A stretch of 12,498 nt of DNA, from contig CAYRIF010000090.1 in NCBI GenBank assembly GCA_964424205.1, positions 1-12,498 of the forward strand. Reading direction: 5' to 3'. This DNA comes from CAYRIF01 sp964424205. GTDB taxonomy: Bacteria > Bacteroidota > Bacteroidia > Cytophagales > Cyclobacteriaceae. Shown here piece after piece: positions 6,252 to 12,498 of this stretch. Under the pieces are notes generated by a model. It was not told where the DNA came from. It did not search any database and was given only the letters and a program-made list of their open reading frames with translations. The position numbers and the translations under genes were made by a program. Position 1 is the first letter of the stretch. Each line of letters begins with the position of its first letter.

Positions 6252-6259
6252 TACCTTTG
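6252..6259 (+). promoter_or_regulatory. -7 promoter element of the PurF-like gene
   Basis: TACCTTTG matches TAnnTTTG exactly and lies 17 bases before the ATG at 6277, implying a leader of about 10 bases. No TTTG is seen at -33, so the assignment rests on this element alone. Confidence 0.4.
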
Positions 6260-6276
6260 TGTTTTAGCTGAAACCT

Positions 6277-8163
6277 ATGAGCGATAAAATCAAACACGAG
6301 TGCGGTCTTGCAATGATTAGATTGCGTAAACCACTGTCTTATTTCATCGAAAAATACGGTACTCCTTTGTACGCTATTAACAAGCTTTATCTGCTGATGG
6401 AAAAGCAGCGAAATCGTGGGCAAGATGGTGCTGGCGTTGCTAATATCAAGATAAATGTTAATCCCGGCACACGGTATATCAGTCGTTACAGGTCCATTGA
6501 GCCAGAACCCATCCAAGATATTTTCCAAAGAATAAGTAAAAAATACAGAAAGGCTAAGAAAGAGGGGGAAGATAAATATTTGGATGCTGAGTGGATGCAA
6601 AATAATGTGGCATTTACAGGCGAACTATGGTTAGGGCATTTACGATACGGAACACACGGTAAAAATACGATAGAAAGTTGTCATCCGATTTTAAGGCAAA
6701 ATAACTGGCGCAGTAGAAACTTAGCATTGGCAGGTAATTTCAATATGACCAATGTTGATGAGCTGTTCAAAATATTAGTAAAGCTAGGACAGCACCCAAA
6801 AGAAAAAAATGATACCGTGACGGTTCTGGAAAAAATCGGACACTTTTTGGATGAAGAAAATCAACTCATCTTTGACAAGTACAAAGACGAAAAAAATAAC
6901 CGGGAGATATCTCGTATCATTGAGGACGAGCTAGATTTGTTAAAAGTATTGCAAAACTCATGTAAAGATTTTGACGGAGGGTATGCCATTGCTGGCATGA
7001 CGGGACATGGAGATGCATTTGTGGCGAGAGACCCCGCAGGCATCAGCCCCGCCTATTATTATGCCGATGATCAAGTGGTTGTAGTCGCATCAGAGAAACC
7101 CGCCATTAAGACTGCCTTTAATATTGAATATGAAGATATTCAAGAAGTAAAACCTGGTCATGCGCTGATTATAAGAAAATCAGGAGAGGTTGCGGAGCAC
7201 CCTTTCATTGATATACTAGAAAGAAAAGCATGTAGCTTTGAACGAATTTATTTCTCGCGAGGAACAGATCCAGAGATTTATGGTGAGCGTAAGCAACTGG
7301 GTCATTTACTAATTCCAGATTTGCTCAAAGCAATTAATTCAGACCTGAAAAATACAGTATTTAGTTATATTCCTAATACTGCCGAAACCTCCTATTTGGG
7401 AATGATTGAAGGGTTGGATAAATACCTTTTGCAAAAAAGAAAAGAAATAATTATTGATCAAAAACCTAGTTTAGAATCACTGGAAGAGATATTGTCTTTC
7501 AAACCGCGGGTAGAAAAAATAGTGATCAAGGACGCCAAATTACGGACATTTATTACTGACGCAGAGCATAGAAATGAGATGGTGGCGCATGTTTATGATA
7601 CGACTTATGGCGTAATTAATAAGGGTACCGATACATTGGTGGTGATTGATGATTCCATTGTCAGAGGTACCACCTTGGAAAAAAGTATTCTGAAAATGCT
7701 AGATCGTTTAGCACCAAGAAAGATTATCATTGTATCCTCGGCACCTCAAATCCGTTACCCCGATTGCTATGGCATTGACATGTCTAGGATGAAAGACTTT
7801 GTCGCTTTTAGGGCTACTTTAGAACTTTTGAAAGAAACCGGCATCGATCATTTGCTGCATGAAGTGTATGAAAAATGCGTGCAATCTCAGTATAAAAATG
7901 ATGTGCCTAACTATGTAAAAGAACTTTATGCGCCATTTACCTACGAACAAGTAGCGGATAAAATAGCGGAGATAGTAACGCCAGAAGGCATGCAAGCGGA
8001 GGTGGAGGTTATTTATCAGACCGTAGAAAATTTACATACAGCCTGCCCAAATCATTTGGGGGACTGGTATTTCACAGGTGACTATCCGACAATTGGAGGC
8101 AATAAGGTAGTCAATAAAGCCTTTATGAATTTTATGGAAGGCAAGCTGGTACGGGCTTATTGA
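6277..8163 (+). CDS. Amidophosphoribosyltransferase-family protein (long PurF-like, class II glutamine amidotransferase)
   Basis: A 628-residue two-domain enzyme of the PurF family, which transfers ammonia from glutamine to PRPP in the first step of purine synthesis. The glutaminase domain begins at Cys9 after a short propeptide (MSDKIKHE), which must be removed to expose the nucleophile. Other class II motifs are NRGQDGAG (46-53), GHLRYGTHG (120-128) and GNFN (153-156). The phosphoribosyltransferase domain has FERIYFSRGTDPEIYGERKQLG (321-342) and the PRPP loop VVIDDSIVRGTTLEKS (455-470). It is more than 100 residues longer than typical PurF (about 470-510), with extra segments near 55-110, 195-230 and 370-430. 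This long form occurs in Bacteroidota, often beside a normal-length PurF elsewhere; whether this is the purine enzyme or a paralogue cannot be told, so no symbol is given. Cys319, Cys497 and Cys590 might relate to the Fe-S cysteines of Bacillus PurF, but the alignment is uncertain. Confidence 0.9.
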   Translation: MSDKIKHECGLAMIRLRKPLSYFIEKYGTPLYAINKLYLLMEKQRNRGQDGAGVANIKINVNPGTRYISRYRSIEPEPIQDIFQRISKKYRKAKKEGEDKYLDAEWMQNNVAFTGELWLGHLRYGTHGKNTIESCHPILRQNNWRSRNLALAGNFNMTNVDELFKILVKLGQHPKEKNDTVTVLEKIGHFLDEENQLIFDKYKDEKNNREISRIIEDELDLLKVLQNSCKDFDGGYAIAGMTGHGDAFVARDPAGISPAYYYADDQVVVVASEKPAIKTAFNIEYEDIQEVKPGHALIIRKSGEVAEHPFIDILERKACSFERIYFSRGTDPEIYGERKQLGHLLIPDLLKAINSDLKNTVFSYIPNTAETSYLGMIEGLDKYLLQKRKEIIIDQKPSLESLEEILSFKPRVEKIVIKDAKLRTFITDAEHRNEMVAHVYDTTYGVINKGTDTLVVIDDSIVRGTTLEKSILKMLDRLAPRKIIIVSSAPQIRYPDCYGIDMSRMKDFVAFRATLELLKETGIDHLLHEVYEKCVQSQYKNDVPNYVKELYAPFTYEQVADKIAEIVTPEGMQAEVEVIYQTVENLHTACPNHLGDWYFTGDYPTIGGNKVVNKAFMNFMEGKLVRAY

Positions 8164-8487
8164 CTATACAGCAAAACTCTCGCCACAACCACAAGTCCTT
8201 GTAGCATTTGGATTGATGAACTGGAAGCCTTTTCCGTTAAGTCCATCAGAAAAATCGAGGGTAGTCCCTAAAAGATATAGCAGGCTTTTTTTATCTACTA
8301 ATACTTTCAGTCCGTCGTTTTCAAATACCTCATCGGTCTCTACAATTACATCATCAAAAGACAGGTCGTACATCAGCCCTGAGCAGCCACCACCCTGCAC
8401 CGATACTCTGACATGATGGTGGTCAGTGTGTCCTTCTTCTTTTCTAACTACGATGAGTTTACTTTTTGCTTTTTCTGTGATTTCCAT
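8164..8487 (-). CDS. IscA/ErpA/SufA-type iron-sulfur cluster assembly protein
   Basis: A 107-residue A-type carrier (HesB/IscA family) that helps deliver Fe-S clusters to target proteins in the cytosol. The three family cysteines are present: Cys35 in GGGCSGLMYDL and Cys99/Cys101 in TRTCGCGESFAV near the C-terminus, as usual for the family. The length is normal. It lies 11 bases downstream of the hypothetical gene at 8499-8906, so the two very likely form one transcript. Its TAG stop (8166-8164) abuts the TGA of the convergent PurF-like gene with no base between, and no terminator hairpin is visible there. IscA, ErpA and SufA cannot be told apart from this sequence, so no symbol is assigned. 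Confidence 0.95.
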   Translation of the reverse strand: MEITEKAKSKLIVVRKEEGHTDHHHVRVSVQGGGCSGLMYDLSFDDVIVETDEVFENDGLKVLVDKKSLLYLLGTTLDFSDGLNGKGFQFINPNATRTCGCGESFAV

Positions 8488-8498
8488 GATTTGTGTTA

Positions 8499-8906
8499 TT
8501 ATGTAATTGGGTTTAATACAATGCTAAAAACAGTCATTGTATTCATGTCTCTGCCGAAGTATAATTTATCGAGGGCATCATAAACATTGGTCGCACTGAA
8601 ATAGGAAGTTTGTAATTCAGCATCTCCTTTTGCAGTCCATTGAATGGTGTATGAGTTTTCTTTTTCTTTATAATGCTTTACGTAGGCAAGCATTTTGTTC
8701 AATGCCTCCAGCTTGTCATGGGCTGTAATCGCGCAAAAAAGAAATGATTGCCTGTGTGTTGGGTTGATGGTAATCAAATCAAGTTTCACATTCCCCTCAA
8801 TATTGTTAAAATCAAAAACCAGATTTTCATCCTTCACACCCAAATGGTTTTGAATCTCCTTTTGGATTTTGGCACTTTCTATGTGTATTTCTGTATTGGA
8901 TTCCAT
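8499..8906 (-). CDS. Conserved-looking hypothetical protein upstream of the IscA-type gene
   Basis: A 135-residue soluble protein that I do not recognise. It has no signal peptide or membrane segment. It begins with an acidic, helical segment (1-30), then alternating strands and helices (VKLDLITINPTHRQSFLFCAITAHDKLEALNKMLAYVKHY, within 40-80). A second half rich in Thr/Tyr follows (86-135), ending in MTVFSIVLNPIT. The many short beta-like segments suggest a compact alpha/beta domain. Its only context clue is the 11-base spacing to the IscA-type gene downstream, which makes it the first gene of a two-gene operon and hints at a link with Fe-S assembly; this is inference. ATG start with no Shine-Dalgarno sequence. 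Confidence 0.75.
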   Translation of the reverse strand: MESNTEIHIESAKIQKEIQNHLGVKDENLVFDFNNIEGNVKLDLITINPTHRQSFLFCAITAHDKLEALNKMLAYVKHYKEKENSYTIQWTAKGDAELQTSYFSATNVYDALDKLYFGRDMNTMTVFSIVLNPIT

Positions 8907-8965
8907 TACTTTATAAAAAACGGCTGCATACTTACCATAAGAATTAATACCTTTCGGTCATAGTG

Positions 8966-8973
8966 CAAAATTA
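8966..8973 (-). promoter_or_regulatory. -7 promoter element of the hypothetical-iscA operon
   Basis: Read on the minus strand, TAATTTTG matches TAnnTTTG exactly, 59 bases upstream of the ATG at 8906. No -33 TTTG is found at the expected distance. The divergent mce promoter must lie within the same 116-base intergenic region, but no convincing element was found for it. Confidence 0.35.
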
Positions 8974-9022
8974 AGCAATTATTTAGAATAAGTATAAATA
9001 ACCCTTGTAAAATTAGAAAAAT

Positions 9023-9421
9023 ATGAAAGTGGAACATATCGGTATTGCGGTAAAAGATTTGAAAAACGCCAATAAACTTTTCGGAGCGCTATTTGGTGAG
9101 GAACATTATAAAATTGAGGAGGTTGAATCAGAAGGCGTAAATACTTCATTTTTTAAAATGGGAAGAACAAAAATAGAATTGTTAGAAGCAACAAATCCCG
9201 ATAGTCCAATTGCTAAATTTTTAGAAAAAAAGGGGGAAGGAGTTCACCATATTGCTTTCGAAGTAAAAGACATCGAAAAAGAGATTAAACGCCTTCAAAA
9301 AGAAGGGTTTACCGTCTTAAATGAAACACCAAAGCTGGGAGCAGATAATAAGAGGATATGCTTTTTACACCCGAAAAGTACAGGAGGTGTTTTGATTGAG
9401 TTATGCCAAGAGATAAATTGA
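9023..9421 (+). CDS. mce: Methylmalonyl-CoA epimerase
   Basis: Interconverts (S)- and (R)-methylmalonyl-CoA, linking propionyl-CoA and succinyl-CoA metabolism with methylmalonyl-CoA mutase; cytosolic and metal-dependent. At 132 residues it is of normal length for this vicinal-oxygen-chelate (glyoxalase) fold. Two beta-alpha-beta-beta-beta modules are visible. The first starts with KVEHIGIAVKDL (2-13) with metal-ligand His5 and contains TKIELLEA (49-56). The second starts with GEGVHHIAFEVKDI (71-84) with a ligand His at 75 or 76 and ends with GGVLIELCQ (121-129), where Glu126 is the C-terminal ligand. It stands alone, divergent from the hypothetical-iscA operon and convergent with the small lipoprotein gene 12 bases downstream. 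Other glyoxalase-fold enzymes are possible but fit less well. Confidence 0.93.
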   Translation: MKVEHIGIAVKDLKNANKLFGALFGEEHYKIEEVESEGVNTSFFKMGRTKIELLEATNPDSPIAKFLEKKGEGVHHIAFEVKDIEKEIKRLQKEGFTVLNETPKLGADNKRICFLHPKSTGGVLIELCQEIN

Positions 9422-9433
9422 AATACTATTCTT

Positions 9434-9607
9434 TTACTTCGTATTACGCTCATTCTTGACTCTCCCTGGCGTAGTAGGATATTCGATGGAGTTATAATGC
9501 GAATTTTTCTTTTTGCCTTGTTTGGTAGCGTATTGTGGTTTTATGCCACACGCAGTAAATATCATGGCGGCAAATAAAACAAGGATAACCTTCAGTGATG
9601 CTTTCAT
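9434..9607 (-). CDS. Small putative lipoprotein
   Basis: A 57-residue protein with a lipoprotein signal peptide: MKASLK, then a hydrophobic core (VILVLFAAMIF), and the lipobox FTAC with Cys20. The mature part is short, basic and polar (GIKPQYATKQGKKKNSHYNSIEY...), with no recognised domain, and is probably anchored to a membrane. The ATG at 9607 is chosen because it gives a standard signal peptide; a TTG three codons upstream is open but unnecessary. The gene converges with mce, 12 bases apart. Upstream is a 103-base AT-rich gap before the PH-domain gene. The function is unknown. The signal peptide and lipobox are the main support for it being real. Confidence 0.7.
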   Translation of the reverse strand: MKASLKVILVLFAAMIFTACGIKPQYATKQGKKKNSHYNSIEYPTTPGRVKNERNTK

Positions 9608-9710
9608 TTCGTTCAAAAAATTTCATTACTATTAAAAAATATAAAATTAGCACATTGAGAAATTAAATGCAGCCCTTAATCAACGGTAATATTACATTGG
9701 TGTTGTTTTT

Positions 9711-10142
9711 TTAGTCATTGACCTCAAATTCTACTTTTATTGACGGGTTAATAGCATGTAAACTTTCCAAAAAGTCTTTTAATCTCATGGGAGAAATAAC
9801 AATTGAATCATATTTATTATAGCTGATTTTGATCCTATCCATTGAGCAAGCAGGGGATGATAGCCAAGTTTTTGTTTTTCTGATAGATTTTATTTTTGGG
9901 ATTGGGACTGGCGCATAATTAATTGGCCCAGCATTAATCTTCATTTCACCATTTTTGATGGTATACTTCGTGTCAACCCATATCCATGCAACAAAGGCAA
10001 GGCAAACTAACATGATTGCTAAACTGACAAACATGGAGGTGATCGGTTCGAATGAATATAAAACTATACCAACAGCCGCTATCAAAGGAATCCAAAGTAA
10101 AGCACCTAACCAAAAATCTTTTTTTGAATAATAAGTATCCAT
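9711..10142 (-). CDS. Bacterial PH domain (YyaB-like) membrane protein
   Basis: A 143-residue protein. Two membrane segments at about 11-31 and 34-55 form a hairpin. They are followed by a C-terminal domain (56-138) matching the bacterial PH domain of the YyaB-like type (bPH_4): WVDTKYTIKNGEMKINAGP (55-73), VPIPKIKSIRKTKTWLSSPACSMDRIKISY (79-108) and YDSIVISPMRLKDFLESL (111-128). The domain is expected on the cytoplasmic side, but its ligand is not known for this family. The gene is transcribed divergently from the M20 peptidase gene with 70 bases between the starts. A -7-like TACCTTTT (minus strand, 10176-10169) could drive it, although the -33 is absent. No terminator was seen downstream. 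Family assignment is confident; the role is not. Confidence 0.85.
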   Translation of the reverse strand: MDTYYSKKDFWLGALLWIPLIAAVGIVLYSFEPITSMFVSLAIMLVCLAFVAWIWVDTKYTIKNGEMKINAGPINYAPVPIPKIKSIRKTKTWLSSPACSMDRIKISYNKYDSIVISPMRLKDFLESLHAINPSIKVEFEVND

Positions 10143-10212
10143 CTGCGTTACATTTAATTCGTTTTCTGAAAAGGTATAAATGATTATATTGCCATAAAAT
10201 TACCAAAAAACA

Positions 10213-11721
10213 ATGAAAAATCTATTTACACTACCGCTAATCATTTTGATTTCATGTGTTTCTGTGTTTTCGCAAAGTTCCGAAAAGTTAAATACACTAA
10301 GCCAAAACAAAACGTCAACGGCACTGCAAGAGCTAAAAGATTTTTTGAGCATTCCTAATGATGCACTCAAACCAGACGATATACGTAAAAACTTGGACTG
10401 GTTGGAAGTGGCTTTTAAAAAACGTAGGTTTAGCACAGAAATTTTACCCACTACTAGAACACCACTGTTTTTTGCGGAAAGGAAATTCAAAGGCGCCAAA
10501 AAGACCGTGCTGTTTTATATGCACTTTGATGGGCAGGGAATAGATCCGAGTAAGTGGCATCAAACGAATCCATATGAGGCGGTTTTGAAGGAGAAAAAGG
10601 AAGCAGGATATGAGATTATTTCTTGGGACAAAACCAAAGAAAACCCTGATTCGGAATGGCGCGTTTTTGCTCGTTCATCGTCCGATGATAAGGGACCGAT
10701 TGTCATGATGTTGTCTGCAATGGATTTATTAGATAAACATCTAAAAGGAAAGTCTAAGGTCAATATCAAAGTGATTTTGGATGGAGAGGAAGAAAAAGGC
10801 TCGCAGCATTTGCCAGCCGCCGTTTTGAAATATAAAGCAAAGTTACAGGCAGATTATTTGATCATAAATGACGGACCGATGCACTTATCAGCACAACCAA
10901 CCTTGGTTTTTGGTTGTCGCGGTATCACGAGTGTGGTGCTTACTACCTACGGACCAAGAACGCCGCAGCACAGTGGACATTATGGTAATTATGCGCCTAA
11001 TCCTGTTTTTCGAATGGCTAAGTTGTTGGCAAGTATGAAAGATGATGACGGAAGAGTTATTATTCCAGGTTATTATGATGGCATAGCATTTAGTGCAGAA
11101 ACAAATAAGGTTTTACATGCAGTACCTGATGACACATTGAAAATTCATAAAATTATTGGCATTGCTCAGTCGGAGAAGGTAGGAAGTAATTACCAAGAGT
11201 CACTTCAATATCCGTCATTGAATGTCCGGGGAATTCAAGCTGGATGGGTAGGTGTACAAACCCGAACGATTGTCCCTGAAAAGGCCGTGGCATCCATTGA
11301 TATCAGACTCGTCCCTGAAAGTGACCCTGACAGGCTCAAAGCATTGTTGAAGAAACATATTGAGCAGCAAGGCTATTACGTAATTGATAGAGCACCAACG
11401 GAAAAAGAACGCCTTACACATGCCAAAATTCTAACTTTTGAAGCGAGAAAGGCAACCATGCCTTTTAGGACAGCCATTGATTCTGAGATGGGGAATTGGC
11501 TGGAGCGCACTATAGCATCTGGGTTGGGTCATGGCCCCATAAAAGTACGCATCATGGGCGGTACCGTTCCAATCGCACCATTTATCAACGCACTTGAAAT
11601 CCCTGCGGTTATTGTACCACTCGTAAATACAGACAATAACCAGCACAGTCCAAATGAAAACCTCAAGATTTGGAATTTTACAAACGGTATTCAAACTTTT
11701 TTGGCATTGATGGTAAAGTAG
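10213..11721 (+). CDS. Exported M20-family metallopeptidase
   Basis: A 502-residue zinc peptidase of the M20 (carboxypeptidase/dipeptidase) family. Residues 1-20 are a signal peptide (MKNLFTLPLIILISCVSVFSQ). It could be cut by signal peptidase I after about residue 20, or act as a lipoprotein signal with LISC (Cys15). Metal-site motifs are complete: YMHFDGQ with His104 and the adjacent Asp106, RSSSDDKGP with the bridging Asp at 158/159, LDGEEEKGS with the catalytic Glu at 192 and a ligand Glu at 193, INDGPMH with Asp220, and NNQHSPNE with His478. The dimerization domain spans roughly 235-400. It likely hydrolyses dipeptides or small peptides in the periplasm; the exact substrate cannot be told. 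Its TAG stop abuts the TAA of the convergent dehydrogenase gene with no base between. Confidence 0.92.
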   Translation: MKNLFTLPLIILISCVSVFSQSSEKLNTLSQNKTSTALQELKDFLSIPNDALKPDDIRKNLDWLEVAFKKRRFSTEILPTTRTPLFFAERKFKGAKKTVLFYMHFDGQGIDPSKWHQTNPYEAVLKEKKEAGYEIISWDKTKENPDSEWRVFARSSSDDKGPIVMMLSAMDLLDKHLKGKSKVNIKVILDGEEEKGSQHLPAAVLKYKAKLQADYLIINDGPMHLSAQPTLVFGCRGITSVVLTTYGPRTPQHSGHYGNYAPNPVFRMAKLLASMKDDDGRVIIPGYYDGIAFSAETNKVLHAVPDDTLKIHKIIGIAQSEKVGSNYQESLQYPSLNVRGIQAGWVGVQTRTIVPEKAVASIDIRLVPESDPDRLKALLKKHIEQQGYYVIDRAPTEKERLTHAKILTFEARKATMPFRTAIDSEMGNWLERTIASGLGHGPIKVRIMGGTVPIAPFINALEIPAVIVPLVNTDNNQHSPNENLKIWNFTNGIQTFLALMVK

Positions 11722-12498
11722 TTATTGCCAAGGATCAACCACCACTTTGCCAACAAATTTATGCGCTTCAAATTCCTTGTGTGCATTGCTCACTTCGTCT
11801 AATGAAATTACCTTGGCGATAACTGGGTTGATTTCTTTATTTTCCAATAGTTTTACAAGATATAGTAAATCACTTTTGTATTCGTCAAAAGATTTATCAT
11901 AAAGCCCTTTAACTGAATAAAACTTCCCTGTTTTGGAAGTGAAAATGTTTTTAAAGTTTAGTTTTATAATGTGGACTAGAAAAGCCATTTTATTGCTTGT
12001 GTCAATCAACCCATAAAGAATGTGCACCCCTTTTTTCTTAAGCAGGGGACCTGAGTTATTATATGTTCCCTTTCCGCCAATATCAAATACCGCATCGATA
12101 CCATTGGGTTCTTTTTCCTTTATGATTTTTGCAAAGTCTTCTGTTTTATAGTCAATCGCGAAGCCACCATTTTCTCTAATAATATCTTGCTTGGCGGTGG
12201 AAGCAGTACCGTACACTTTTATTTTCATCACCCTGGCAAGTTGTAGGATTGCTGTGCCAACACCTCCTGCAGCACCATGTACTAGGATGGTATCATTTTC
12301 TTTTACTTTGGCTGCCCTAGTCAGCACTTGATAGGCAGTGATATAATTTAGCGGCAAGCATTCCACTTGGTAGGGATCAAGCGATGACGGAATTTCGATT
12401 AGCTTTTCCGTTGGAAGATTGATGTACTGGCACTGTCCTCCCCATTGCAGAAAAGCAGCTACTCTTTTACCTTGATAGTCTTCTGAGATTCCTTCTCC
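11722..12498 (-). CDS. Quinone-oxidoreductase-like medium-chain dehydrogenase (5' part missing)
   Basis: The C-terminal 258 residues of an NADPH-dependent medium-chain dehydrogenase/reductase of the quinone oxidoreductase type. The reading frame runs off the right edge and begins in the catalytic domain (GEGISEDYQGKRVAAFLQWGG). A GTG at 12366 is only an internal valine, because the frame continues upstream with family-typical sequence. The nucleotide-binding Rossmann motif is VHGAAGGVGTAILQLA (visible residues 73-88). The linker helix LPLNYITAYQVL precedes it, and the C-terminus KFVGKVVVDPWQ closes the fold normally. No zinc-binding residues are seen in the visible part. About 70-80 N-terminal residues are expected to lie outside the window. 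It probably reduces quinones or enones in the cytosol; the substrate is unknown. Confidence 0.9.
   Translation of the reverse strand, partial: GEGISEDYQGKRVAAFLQWGGQCQYINLPTEKLIEIPSSLDPYQVECLPLNYITAYQVLTRAAKVKENDTILVHGAAGGVGTAILQLARVMKIKVYGTASTAKQDIIRENGGFAIDYKTEDFAKIIKEKEPNGIDAVFDIGGKGTYNNSGPLLKKKGVHILYGLIDTSNKMAFLVHIIKLNFKNIFTSKTGKFYSVKGLYDKSFDEYKSDLLYLVKLLENKEINPVIAKVISLDEVSNAHKEFEAHKFVGKVVVDPWQ

Noticed and set aside
9608..9616. TTG start at 9616 for the small lipoprotein
   Set aside because: The ATG three codons downstream (9607) gives a standard signal peptide; nothing such as a ribosome binding site favours TTG.
11722..12366. Dehydrogenase gene starting at the GTG at 12366
   Set aside because: The frame stays open to the window edge and encodes family-typical sequence (VAAFLQWGGQCQYINLP), so this GTG is an internal valine codon and the gene is partial.

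Overview
The window looks like a piece of a Bacteroidota chromosome (low to moderate GC). The evidence is indirect but consistent. Start codons mostly lack Shine-Dalgarno sequences. Several genes carry the Bacteroidota-type -7 element TAnnTTTG, once with a well-spaced -33 TTTG upstream of sucD. The signal peptidase, the long PurF-type protein, the DUF4407 protein and the small lipoproteins are of forms that I know from this phylum. No rRNA, tRNA, CRISPR array, integrase or transposase gene was found.

Layout. Bases 1-122 hold the 3' end of an unidentified gene and a symmetric terminator shared with a small lipoprotein gene on the minus strand (121-354). Next comes a minus-strand, apparently monocistronic sucD (694-1566), with its own terminator and promoter. 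A 411-base gap follows, holding two diverged copies of a palindromic module. Then lepB (1978-3078) and a DUF4407 membrane protein (3134-4300) run on the plus strand, probably together. Next is a lone AAA/DUF4143 ATPase (4434-5630), whose promoter and start codon sit in three tandem 32-bp units, each holding an inverted repeat. A thioredoxin-like protein (5663-6220) and a 628-residue glutamine amidotransferase/phosphoribosyltransferase of the PurF family (6277-8163) follow. An iscA-type gene with an upstream hypothetical gene (8164-8906) faces them on the minus strand. The right third holds methylmalonyl-CoA epimerase (9023-9421), a small lipoprotein (9434-9607), a bacterial PH-domain membrane protein (9711-10142), an exported M20 metallopeptidase (10213-11721) and a quinone-oxidoreductase-like dehydrogenase that runs off the right edge (11722-12498).

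Most of this is core metabolism and envelope maintenance: TCA cycle (SucD), propionate/methylmalonyl-CoA metabolism (Mce), purine or amide chemistry (PurF-like), Fe-S assembly (IscA-type) and protein export (LepB). Mce and SucD both belong to the succinyl-CoA/methylmalonyl-CoA node but are not in one operon here. The part that looks accessory is the AT-rich ATPase gene with its repeat-controlled promoter. The most notable non-coding signals are the regular repeat array at 4349-4444 and the two-copy palindromic module at 1708-1777. I did not find convincing evidence of a complete new multi-gene system.
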